DNA from: Trichomonas vaginalis G3
Lineage: Eukaryota; Parabasalia; Trichomonadida; Trichomonadidae
Direction of reading: 5' to 3'
Length of the DNA stretch: 64,000 bases
NCBI RefSeq assembly: GCF_026262505.1
Contig: NC_067206.1
Coordinates: 21,343,896-21,407,895, forward strand
In this document: positions 38,479 to 47,319 of the stretch, one piece after another
Layout: each line of letters opens with the position of its first letter
Numbering within the stretch: position 1 is the stretch's first letter
Notes under the pieces: model-generated
The model's input: the letters and a program-made list of their open reading frames with translations, nothing else
Databases searched by the model: none
What the model was told of the DNA's origin: nothing
Program-made: the position numbers and the translations under genes

Positions 38479-38799
38479 ATGACGAAAACTATTGAGATAA
38501 CAAACTACAACGGTCATGAGTTCAAGAATTTGTTCTTCGTTCCTCGTGAAAATACATTCTATCAGATACGAGGGAGAAAGGGTAAAGTTAGTTTGAGCGT
38601 TTATGAAGGAATGAAGAATGGAAAGTTTATACAAGCATACGATACAAACGGTAAGCGTGTTTCATTAGCTTTGTCAAAACTTACAGGTATAAACTATGAC
38701 AGTGATTTTGACCTATATGAAGAAGAAAGTGAGTCAGAAGATTATGAGCTGTTATATGAAGCACAGCAATGGGAGGAGTTGCAATACTTTTGTAAGTGA
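38479..38799 (+). CDS. element B stand-alone HNH-accessory-domain protein (right arm)
   Basis: Identical product to 21,711-22,031. The upstream block TAGTTTTATTTTTACTG, then AAAATTTTTATTTGG (about 38,440-38,473), is shared with the promoter region of A's HNH gene. It is the last gene before the right terminus of B. Confidence 0.7.
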   Translation: MTKTIEITNYNGHEFKNLFFVPRENTFYQIRGRKGKVSLSVYEGMKNGKFIQAYDTNGKRVSLALSKLTGINYDSDFDLYEEESESEDYELLYEAQQWEELQYFCK

Positions 38800-38969
38800 G
38801 AACGTTTATTTTTACATTAGTGAAGTCGTTTGTGAAAATATTAGTGAATTCGTTAGTGAAGTCGTTAGTGTTGTAAAATATACGTTAACGGTTTTGTAAA
38901 GTGTCAAATTCACATATAATGGGTAAGGAGGCGCGCAGTGCCGCCGTACCCATGATATGTATACTAACT
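38800..38969. repeat. terminal sequence of element B (right)
   Basis: Inverted copy of 21,541-21,710, ending CATGATATGTATACTAACT. It contains CAGTGCCGCCGTACCC (38,936-38,951), also present near the right end of A (21,331-21,346). Confidence 0.85.
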
Positions 38970-38975
38970 TAAAGG
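38970..38975. repeat. TAAAGG target duplication, right of element B
   Basis: Second copy of the six bases at 21,535-21,540. The hAT frame continues from here (K-G-K-Q-P-N-D-P). Confidence 0.9.
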
Positions 38976-40707
38976 TAAACAGCCAAATGATCCAATGTTG
39001 GATTTATCGAATGTATACGATGAAATGACCATTTTTACCGGTAAGTTCAACCTTGCCTTAGACACATTTGCATCCCCAGAATTCACGCATGTTGCAAAGA
39101 TTTTCATTATGTTCACAATATATCAAATGATGAACAAATACAAACAACTTCAGTCAGCTAATATCAATCCGGAAAAACTTGCTGACAAATTATATAAGCC
39201 TATTACACGTGATGAGATCCGAAATAGAATGATTGCTATTGCTAACAGCATACACCTTGCTAAAGTTCTCGAATTCGCCAAAAAAGCATACACTTGTGTC
39301 GCCATCGATGAAGGCAAGACACATGATTACCACAATCTTGATTTTGTCTTAACAAATCCGTTGGAGCAAATGATGCCATACCCAGTAGAGGCGATAGATA
39401 TGAAGGATGGCCAGACAAGTCAGGATTATAAATCCGCAATAACAGCAGGATTTAACAGAATTGACATTAGGAAAGTCAAGATAGGTAGTGTGGTAGTTGA
39501 CGGAGGACCAGCACAGTTAAAATTCATCAAAGATACTTGGAATGATTCATTCTATCATGACAGAGATCCAAAATACTACAAGATATTGCTTATTCCCTGT
39601 TTGTGTCACAGAATCCACAACAGCTATCAATATATTGCTGGCAAGAACAACCAGTTACAAAGTTTAGTAAAGGATGTGCACAGAATTGCAGAACTTTGTC
39701 GCATTCATGCTGACGATATAGGTGCACAATGTCCACAGCATGTATCCACCAGATGGATATATGACTATAATATATGTGTCTTTATTCTTAAGTACGAAAA
39801 CAAAATCAAGCAATATATAAATGTAGATCACGATAAAATCGTACAATTGAAAGATTGTTTAGCTGTTCTTAAAAAGCTAATCTTAGTATTCGAATCGGAT
39901 AAGGCATTGTTGGCAAATTGTTACATTTGGCTTCGTAAAGCCATATCAGCTCTCAATCTTTTGACATCCAATTTGCATAATGCATTCGGATCCATCTTGG
40001 CATCTTCATTGGATAGCTATACCTTGGACTCTGACTTTGGTGGGCTATGGTGTTTGGCATTCTCTCTCACGCCGAGAGGAAGGTTCTACTTCCATAGAAA
40101 GTTTGTTAAAAACGAAGAAGTAGAAGATTTGGCCGATCCCTTGAGTTCCTTTCAAAGTGAGCATATTCCTGATAAAGATCCGGCAGAAGATTTACAGGAC
40201 ATTTACATGGATTCTATTTTTGAGGAAGGTAACACAAACGCTGTAATTGATGTAACAGATGAAGGCACATTTCGTAGAATTGTCGAATCTGATGATCAAC
40301 TTAGGCTTACATTGCAAGATGTACGCGAGGATAATCATCAGACTGCCGAAAATGATCTAACAGCAGCTAAAGATTACCTCAAGCGCATTTTGGTTCAATT
40401 CCGATTGAACGAAAGACAAAAAACGCTTGTACTCTCGTTATATAATACGTTCATCAATAAGGAATCAGACATCTTTGAGAACGATCTGATGGACGAGGCA
40501 CAAAATTATGCTTGGGAAGAGATCTCGCATAGAATTGGAGAAAGATCCATCCTTGCGGAAATAGCATTACGCTTGTTATGTTCATCTCCTTCGGAGGCAA
40601 CATGTGAACGTAATATCAAAGCACAAAGGTTAATTTTGAACGTTAGGCGGTTAAGATCCAAGAAAAACTTGTTAAATAGCCGTCATATCTTAATGGCAAC
40701 TAAATGA
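38970..40707 (+). pseudogene. hAT transposase gene, fragment 2 (catalytic body)
   Basis: About 578 codons open to a natural stop. From the resumption point: KGKQPNDPMLDLSNVYDEMT. The hAT core shows AIDEGKTHDYHNLDFVLTNP (first D), GSVVVDGGPAQLKFIKDTWN (second D) and LLIPCLCHRIHNSYQYIAG (the conserved CH..N helix). The C-terminal dimerisation domain is AEIALRLLCSSPSEATCERN and IKAQRLILNVRRLRSKKNLL, the classical hAT-C motif. Fragment 1 (21,365-21,540) is its N-terminal zinc-finger region. The true 5' end is lost. No terminal inverted repeat was identified downstream. Apart from the insertions the coding sequence looks intact, so the insertions were recent. Confidence 0.85.
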
Positions 40708-40988
40708 AATAAACATTTTGTTATTATTTATTTTTCAATATTAAATAGCCATTTTCTTCACAAATATTTCAATGTGTTTTTACAACAATTTAACATTCAA
40801 TAATTTATAATGAATCGTTCTCTTTCATTAAACATTAATTAAAACCTCCGGTCATGAATATTTTTTTTGTTATTATTATTTTGTAATTTAAAATCTAATA
40901 ATATATAAGAGTAATATTTATTATTTTACATTTTAATTCGTTATGATAATCTTTATATTTACAATATATAAAGCACCGATCCACAGAT
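40708..40988. other. very AT-rich flank downstream of the hAT gene
   Basis: Nothing coding. It presumably contains the 3' end of the hAT element, but without its 5' end the terminal repeat cannot be recognised. Confidence 0.4.
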
Positions 40989-41062
40989 AATATAGTTCAG
41001 TGGTAAGAGTCATAGTATAAGCCTTAAGTTCCCCGGTTCGACCCTAGGGCCTTTTCGCTTTT
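40989..41062 (+). pseudogene. tRNA-like sequence with pol III boxes (degenerate)
   Basis: TATAGTTCAGTGGTAAGAG (40,991-41,009) resembles a D-arm/box A. CCGGTTCGACCC (41,034-41,045) is a near-consensus T-loop/box B, and T-runs follow from about 41,052 (TTTTCGCTTTTTTTC), as in pol III terminators. The acceptor and anticodon stems do not pair well in my hand fold, so it is a tRNA relic or another tRNA-derived pol III sequence. Confidence 0.35.
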
Positions 41063-41147
41063 TTTCTTTTTAGATTTTTTTTTCTGAAGTTTATTTTTAA
41101 GGTTCTCGCTGGCGCCCCCCCCCCCCGTTCACCAAAAAAATTTTCGA

Positions 41148-41213
41148 TTTTTGCTGGCGACCCCCCCCCTTCGCTCGATATTTTTTTTGTGAACGGGGGG
41201 TCGCCAGCAAAAA
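41148..41213. repeat. strong hairpin with C/G tracts
   Basis: TTTTTGCTGGCGACCCCCC (41,148-41,166) is exactly complementary to GGGGGGTCGCCAGCAAAAA (41,195-41,213), a 19-bp stem with a 28-base loop. A related half-unit (TCTCGCTGGCGCC then a run of C) precedes it at 41,105-41,126. It could be a MITE-like or foldback unit; the C-runs may be imprecise in the assembly. Confidence 0.7.
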
Positions 41214-41452
41214 AAGAGTAGGTGACAAAAGCGCATACTCTTAAATTAACCTTAAATGTTTATTTTTCGATATTTTCGGTATTAACCTTATTGTAAATTT
41301 TTCCGGTGATAAATTTATCACACTGAGGTTATTTTTCCGGTGAGATTTTTAACCTTGATTTAATGAAATTAATATATATAAATTTTATTATTTTTAATTT
41401 CGAATGAGTATAATAAAATATTTTTTATATCGTCATAACTCTCATCACTGTT

Positions 41453-41698
41453 GTGATTCCAAATGCGATTATTAAGGTTCAAGTCGCTAATGTTTTGAAT
41501 GAAGATAGATCAGTAAGAATTCTTACAAGGGCAGGTAATCGGATTGTTGAGCAAAGAGCTTCAAAACACGATGAATGTTTGAAATTAATTCAACACATTT
41601 TGGAAATTGTCGAAAGCCGAAGGATTGAACCTAATGTCCTTATTCCATCTTTGAAGACAATATTAAATTTGGCACAAAGAAGTTTAAAGGAAGAGTAA
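41453..41698 (+). CDS. possible host gene fragment, 81 codons, no ATG
   Basis: The frame has coding-like composition (IIKVQVANVLNEDRSVRILT, then HDECLKLIQHILEIVESRRI) and ends KTILNLAQRSLKEE. It has no in-frame ATG before the sequence begins and is open upstream to about 41,410. A 5'-truncated gene, a second exon or a chance frame are all possible. Family not recognised. Confidence 0.25.
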   Translation: MIPNAIIKVQVANVLNEDRSVRILTRAGNRIVEQRASKHDECLKLIQHILEIVESRRIEPNVLIPSLKTILNLAQRSLKEE

Positions 41699-41908
41699 GC
41701 AAGATTAGATAATTTGGACTTTTTTTAAAATTAATGAATAAACAGTATATTTTTGAAGTGTAAGCTTATTTACCTGAAGCTATATTACTTAATATAACAT
41801 TCAAAGTATTATTGCTATTTATTGGAGAACAAATTTATGTAATTTTCACATGAAAATTGATAAATTTGTATTTCCTTATGATAATCAATTTTTGTATTTG
41901 TAGAGAGT

Positions 41909-42187
41909 CTCCCTGCATGATATCAAGACTTGGCTATTGGTCTTTATCCATTTTTGAAAATTGTATTGTAAATTGTAAGAATTTCTGAATACTACTACTA
42001 TAAAATATAATTGCTTATCAATGTATATTCTCCCTGCATGATATCAAGACTTGGCTATAAGTCTTTATCCATTTTTGAAAATTGTATTGTAAATTGTAAG
42101 AATTTCTGAATACTACTACTATAAAATATAATTGCTTATCAATGTATATTCTCCCTGCATGATATCAAGACTTGGCTATAAGTCTCT
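41909..42187. repeat. 121-bp tandem repeat, about 2.3 copies
   Basis: CCCTGCATGATATCAAGAC recurs at 41,911, 42,032 and 42,153, with TTGGCTATAAGTCTTTATCC and GAATACTACTACTATAAAAT inside each unit. Units 1 and 2 are almost identical. The period equals that of the unrelated repeat at 2029-2356. Confidence 0.85.
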
Positions 42188-42636
42188 ATTCATTATGAGT
42201 ATGACCCCATTTTTTTACAAAAAGTGCCGAGTTGCAACTTTGTCCCAATCTCCAAAAAAAAAACGATGTCAAAATTTATCCCAAAAATTTAAAGAAAATC
42301 GAAGAAAGTGCATCCCAGGGATTATAAAATTTAAGTTTTCACATCTTTATCTCAATTGAGTTATTAATAGTCATATCAGGATAAAATTAAGCAATAAAAA
42401 TCTCATTTATTAAGTATCTGAGAATTTTTGGGAAAATTTAAAACAAGAAAAGGGTTTAATTTTGGATGTCCATTCTATATTTATTGTAAAAATAGTTTAT
42501 TCGTGAAATTGCTCCGCTCAATCTCTGAAGTTTACTGGAATTAAGACAAAAATACATTCCACATATTTTATGTGTTATTATTTTCTGGCCATTTTCATAC
42601 ATTTAACAATTACTGAAAAAGTGACAATCTTGGAGA

Positions 42637-43311
42637 ATGGAAATTGAAACAAATAATCCGGTTCCAGAATCCGAGAGAATCAGACAAATTATCAAAGGTA
42701 ATTTTCAGAATCTTCGTCAGAAACAAAATCAGAATCATGAACCCATGTCTCTTACTGATGATATAACCTTTTTAGTTAAATTTATCAATGAATCTGTCTA
42801 TTTCCCAATTCCAATATTGAGATCAGTTGGTGTCATCGTAATGAAAGGTGAAATAGCTTTCCATCTTCAAATTTTCCCAGAATACATTGCTTATCCTCGA
42901 TTTAAGAACAGATTACCAGCAGAAAAATGGATAGAAAAGCAACCACAGAATGATCCTCAATGGCAGCTTGACAAGCTGATCGGTCCAGCCAATGCAAAAA
43001 ATTGGTGTGTCTTTAAATTCCCAGAGACATCAAGTTTGAATCAATACATTATACAAAAACCACGTGTAGTTGCTACAGAGGCTAATATTAACCTACCATT
43101 CCAAGAAAACACGCCATTACCTTCTGAGGCCATGAATAAGTCTCAATTTAGTAATCTTTTCCCACTTGTTACGATTCAGTATGAGCGTGTTGTTGCAAAT
43201 GAAACTATCTTCGAATACGATCCTCAAAAAACTTGGAAAAATCCAAAGCTTGCAAACTGCAAGATTTGCCATGTTGCTTTTGAAGAGATTCGACCACCTG
43301 TTACAAAGTAA
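42637..43311 (+). CDS. host hypothetical protein, 224 residues
   Basis: MEIETNNPVPESERIRQIIK, then TDDITFLVKFINESVYFPIP and LDKLIGPANAKNWCVFKFPE. A helical N-terminus is followed by a beta-rich middle and a short C-terminal Cys motif (NCKICHVAF). No family was recognised. Codon use and intergenic context differ from the Polinton genes, and no T-rich element-type promoter precedes it, so I take it for a host gene. It converges with the 621-residue gene. Confidence 0.55.
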   Translation: MEIETNNPVPESERIRQIIKGNFQNLRQKQNQNHEPMSLTDDITFLVKFINESVYFPIPILRSVGVIVMKGEIAFHLQIFPEYIAYPRFKNRLPAEKWIEKQPQNDPQWQLDKLIGPANAKNWCVFKFPETSSLNQYIIQKPRVVATEANINLPFQENTPLPSEAMNKSQFSNLFPLVTIQYERVVANETIFEYDPQKTWKNPKLANCKICHVAFEEIRPPVTK

Positions 43312-43595
43312 CTGAATGTTCATCAATTTTACCTTTCTTCATCTAATTTTTTTTATATCTCATTTTGTTATTATAAAATACATTGCTTATTACAATATTT
43401 AACACTCAGATTTTTAAATAATAATGTTCATTGTACTACAAAACGGTCAAAAACAAAATTATTTGATAAGTTAAAAATTTGTAAACCCTAAATACGAAAA
43501 CACAATAGAGAAATGAATAAACTACATAAATTTATTATTTATTTTTCTATAGAAAAAAATACATTAATATAAAAGATAATATATATAAGAAACAC

Positions 43596-45461
43596 TTACA
43601 AATCATAAGTTCCAATTGTCTGGTCATCAATTGACATCAGTTCCTGACTTATTGTTGCGTCTTCAGGTAAATCTGTCACTTTCTTCTTTCCTTCATTGAG
43701 AACGAAGTCCATGTGTAAGGCAGCATCATGGACTTCGTCATTATTATACAGTTCAGCGATCTCAGTGTCAATTCCAACAATGGATGGCCACAAATTTACG
43801 ATTGTAAGGTGTTGTAATATACGAATTATACAATAATAAATAGCAAGAGATGGCTTATGCATCTCTTTCCATTCATTGAAAGCAATTCTGATCGTTGTTA
43901 CTATAGCATTTTGCTTTTCCATTTTTCTAATTGCGATAAGAGCTGCTTCATCGGTCTGTTTCGATTTCCTTTGGATTGTTGATTGTGCCAACAAAAAGAA
44001 AATCTGTCTTCTCGTTGGCTTTTTCACTGCAGAAGGGAAATTTGATTCAATATCATTAAGTAATGGGGATATCTTATCAATTGCTTTTTGACTCTTAAGA
44101 AATGTCTTGATATCCAGCGATTGGAGTATCTCTTTGTTCGTCATCGTCTGTATCGGAGCATGATGAGGAACAAACATCGGAGCTGACTGGAATTGTATAT
44201 TGTCATGCTTAATAGAATGCATGGAGTACTCTATAAAGTGACTTAACGTGTCAAGAGCTAACTTTTTGTCCCAATTAAATTGTAAACTTGCAAAAAGTGA
44301 CACCAACGATTGTTTTGAACCAGATCTTTGAGCGAATAGAGCCATATCTTTGAAGTTTTTGGTTTCTGAGCTTGCCATGTTCAGGATCAATCTGTCGATC
44401 ACAGGAACAACTTCAAAAATATTTCCGTTGTCCATATCAATTAATAAATTTGAATTCTTAATTGTTTGACAGTTCTGGCTCATTATTTGGTCATCAGGGT
44501 GTTCGACAAACAAATGTGTTGATGGTTTGCCCCTTGTAAAGTTGATGAAACATGAGAAATAGTGTGGAGAAAATACAATTGCGCATTCTCCGCAATGGTA
44601 GAAGGCAATTGGTATTTCTGTATTAGGAGCATCGATCATTATGTAATCATTGAAGTTTGTTGGGTAAACTGATATGAAAAATCCAATCTTTCCTGGTGAT
44701 GTCGGAATAACTTGTTGAATTAAGAGAATTTTTGATTTATAATGCGACAAAAAGACTCTTCTATCTGTAAATTCGTAGTATGGAAGATGAGATAGTGACA
44801 ATGGCGAATAGGAAAAGTCAGGAGACAACTTTTGTTCTTCAAGTAATGTAAATGGAAGAATTGGGAGAGTACTGACGCGTCCTTTAGTGAACTGGAACTC
44901 TGATAATACCATTGCATTATCATATCTATGTACTACGGACAGTAATAAGTTGCGAATATCAAATTTCCACCAGATAACTGAGTAGATATTGACTCCACCA
45001 CGTACCCTTTGGAATTTAATTTCGCTTTTGTTGACAGTAATCGTAAGATGAGCTATGTTATTCCCAATAATATGAAGTAATTGATAAGCGTTGTTCTGTT
45101 TTTGAAGTATAAAGAAGGCAGTGATCGGATCATTTGACTGTATAGGTGATGATCTGGCCATGGTCTGAATATCTACAATATACGATGAAAAAACGAATCT
45201 TTGTTCAACTGGGATTCTTTCTGTTATCTGTATTAACTCTTTATCATGAGATAGTGCAGCAGATACAATATCAATGTACCCTTTAAATGATATAACTGTT
45301 AATGATGAGCCATCAGTATTCACTTGCTCTACAATTGTATGGCTTAATGTATTAACTGAGAATAGAAGTGAGCTACTCTCTGACTGACCAACAATTCGGA
45401 CGCGGGAACCTTTTTCCCCACGCACTCCTTGGCGCGGAAATGTGGGGTGAAATTCCAACAT
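43596..45461 (-). CDS. host protein, 621 residues, possibly GSAP/PION-like
   Basis: The sequence has a beta-propeller-like N-terminal two-thirds (SSLTVISFKGYIDIVSAALS, then AFFILQKQNNAYQLLHIIGN, FYHCGECAIVFSPHYFSCFI) and a helical C-terminal third (NKEILQSLDIKTFLKSQKAI, then RRQIFFLLAQSTIQRKSKQT). The pattern of a 'G.i..v.aaLS.d..ll.it' N-terminus and helical tail is reminiscent of the gamma-secretase-activating protein family, but I cannot confirm that. The first 20 residues come from an unusually GC-rich stretch (about 45,400-45,450), so the real start could be the region around residue 27. Host gene in the same convergent pair as 42,637-43,311. Confidence 0.5.
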   Translation of the reverse strand: MLEFHPTFPRQGVRGEKGSRVRIVGQSESSSLLFSVNTLSHTIVEQVNTDGSSLTVISFKGYIDIVSAALSHDKELIQITERIPVEQRFVFSSYIVDIQTMARSSPIQSNDPITAFFILQKQNNAYQLLHIIGNNIAHLTITVNKSEIKFQRVRGGVNIYSVIWWKFDIRNLLLSVVHRYDNAMVLSEFQFTKGRVSTLPILPFTLLEEQKLSPDFSYSPLSLSHLPYYEFTDRRVFLSHYKSKILLIQQVIPTSPGKIGFFISVYPTNFNDYIMIDAPNTEIPIAFYHCGECAIVFSPHYFSCFINFTRGKPSTHLFVEHPDDQIMSQNCQTIKNSNLLIDMDNGNIFEVVPVIDRLILNMASSETKNFKDMALFAQRSGSKQSLVSLFASLQFNWDKKLALDTLSHFIEYSMHSIKHDNIQFQSAPMFVPHHAPIQTMTNKEILQSLDIKTFLKSQKAIDKISPLLNDIESNFPSAVKKPTRRQIFFLLAQSTIQRKSKQTDEAALIAIRKMEKQNAIVTTIRIAFNEWKEMHKPSLAIYYCIIRILQHLTIVNLWPSIVGIDTEIAELYNNDEVHDAALHMDFVLNEGKKKVTDLPEDATISQELMSIDDQTIGTYDL

Positions 45462-45469
45462 CCAAATAT

Positions 45470-47317
45470 AAAAAAATTTGTTGTCAATTTTGTCGGTTCA
45501 GAATCCACAAAGATTGTTGCAGATAAAGAACTCTTATTTTCTTTAAATTTTTATTGTCCATTAACGATGAAACATCGGTAAAGTTAAACAATAAACATTT
45601 GAGAACTTTATATGAGAAAACTGCTACTTTTTTATCTGCTCAGAGTTCAGATCCACCTATATCAGATAAAGTAAGGTGGCCGTTTCTGGTTAAATCCATT
45701 AAAATCTGGGAAACTCAAATGGTATTAAATTTTTTTTTCAAAAAAATTCGGGCCTCCGGCCAATAACAAAACCAAATTATTTGCAGTTAATATGAAATAT
45801 GCCCTTATTATTTTTCCTAATTTTTTTCCTCCTTCTCTTCTTTCTCTTTCTTTTCTCCTTTTCTTCTTATTTTCCCTTTATTTATTCTCTTTTCTCCAAG
45901 TTTTTAATTATATATTAGAAAGATGTTAAAAATACATATAAAATAGTAGTATTAGTGATTTAAAAATCATTAGATAAAAATATTTTGTTTCTATTTCAAT
46001 GTTTTCGATCAAATTATTCAATTTTCAAAATAAGTATGAAGCAAAAGAGTTTCTAAAGAGTAATATTACATTTCTCATCTCATATATTCTAGATCCGAAT
46101 TTATACATACCAAAAACCTACTCAATATGATATACATTATTAAACTTCGCTCATAATTGATAATTTAACAGCTTTTTAAAATGTTAAACCTATTAAATTT
46201 AATCTCTGCAATGTTAGGCTTGATCAATAAAAAAAAATGTAAAAATCGAAATTAAGTCAAGAGATATTGATGATATTAATAGGCGGGGCTTAATATTTGT
46301 AATATATCGATATATCCTTACACTAGGCCATACAATTGAGATTTATAGAATCTGGGATAAAAAACCTTGAGGTAAACCACTGAGATTATGGTTTTGACTA
46401 ATATGAAGTGAATATAGTTGATCTTTCAATGATATATTTGAATTAATGCCTTCTTTTATCAAAGGATAATCTAATTTTGTGGAAGAAACTTTTATCTTAG
46501 GAAAATCGTATTGTTAAAGCACGTTGAGTCATCCTAGGAGAAATTTTTGCTAACCCATATATAATGGGGAACCTCTTCTTATTCCCAGAAAACATGTGTG
46601 GCATGGGGAAAATTGAGAACTTTTTTTACAAAATTGAGAGATTTTGTAAATAAATTGAGAGGAAAAAATGGGGAAAGAACACCAGAATTGGTAATAAAAA
46701 ATACATGAGATTCGCACGAAATTAGCATAGTATGCACCGCCATGAATAGTAAATGTATATTGCAACAGAAAATTATACGGGAAACGAATTTAATATCTCC
46801 AAAAATATTTTGAAAATCAAAAAATAAAAATTTTTTATTACCATATAAACCAGATTTTTTTACCTTGGGGTACGTTTCCCAGCGGTTATTAACCAGAATC
46901 GGCCAGATTAGATAAAGAAATATGAGTACTCTCTTTATTCATTTTACAGGATAACTCATCGATATGAAATTTGAACTTGGAGTTTTTATGAATTTGATTA
47001 AGAAATGTGATGTTGATCTTGAAGAAAATATCTGTATCGCAGATAATACATCTAACAATAGTGGTTATTATCTTATAGAGGATTTTAAGAAATGTAGTTA
47101 GCTTCCTTTGATATGGTTTAATATTCACATTTTTTTTTTGATACTAGAGGAGTTTTGTTCAAATTTATACAGTGAATCTTTTTGATCAAGCATTCAATAT
47201 ATGCTTACTTTCCATGCACTTATTCAACCTTTATCATGTTCAATGTAATAAGCCAAAACATCAAGTAGAACCTCATAAACAATTCAAAGTTCATCAATAT
47301 GATGTCATTTTTCATCA
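45470..47317. other. AT-rich intergenic host DNA
   Basis: About 1.8 kb with no convincing gene. A plus-strand coding-like stretch at about 45,554-45,720 (SVKLNNKHLRTLYEKTATFL, then DKVRWPFLVKSIKIWE) begins without an ATG and may be a gene scrap. Polypyrimidine runs lie at 45,800-45,900. The rest is low-complexity AT-rich sequence. Confidence 0.45.
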
Positions 47318-47319
47318 TA

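Larger units (their letters stand above)
21541..38969. mobile_element. element B: palindromic Polinton-type element with replication genes only
   Basis: 17,429 bp, starting AGTTAGTATACATATC and ending with the exact reverse complement, flanked by TAAAGG duplications. The two halves are inverted copies around a 148-bp centre (30,170-30,317). The outer about 5 kb are colinear and nearly identical. The inner about 3.6 kb per arm are built from the same repeats in reshuffled order. Each arm encodes a primase, an SF3 helicase, an HNH endonuclease and two small proteins. No capsid, packaging ATPase, integrase or polymerase B gene was recognised. The termini match those of A. Gene copies are partly broken (about five breaks in all), but most frames are open, so it looks young. 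It could be a non-autonomous satellite, or an inverted dimer of a smaller element. Confidence 0.85.

Noticed and set aside
21541-38969. Palindrome B as a pure assembly artefact
   Set aside because: Not fully excluded, but the arms differ in repeat numbers and small details, the centre is asymmetric, and both outer ends have proper target duplications in a continuous hAT frame, which an artificial duplication would not create.
40989-41062. Functional tRNA gene
   Set aside because: Box A, box B and a terminator-like T-run are visible, but acceptor and anticodon stems do not pair in a hand fold, so only a tRNA-like relic is claimed.
45554-45766. 70-codon frame with coding-like sequence
   Set aside because: No ATG at its start, no neighbour to extend it, and no recognised family; mentioned only within the intergenic entry.
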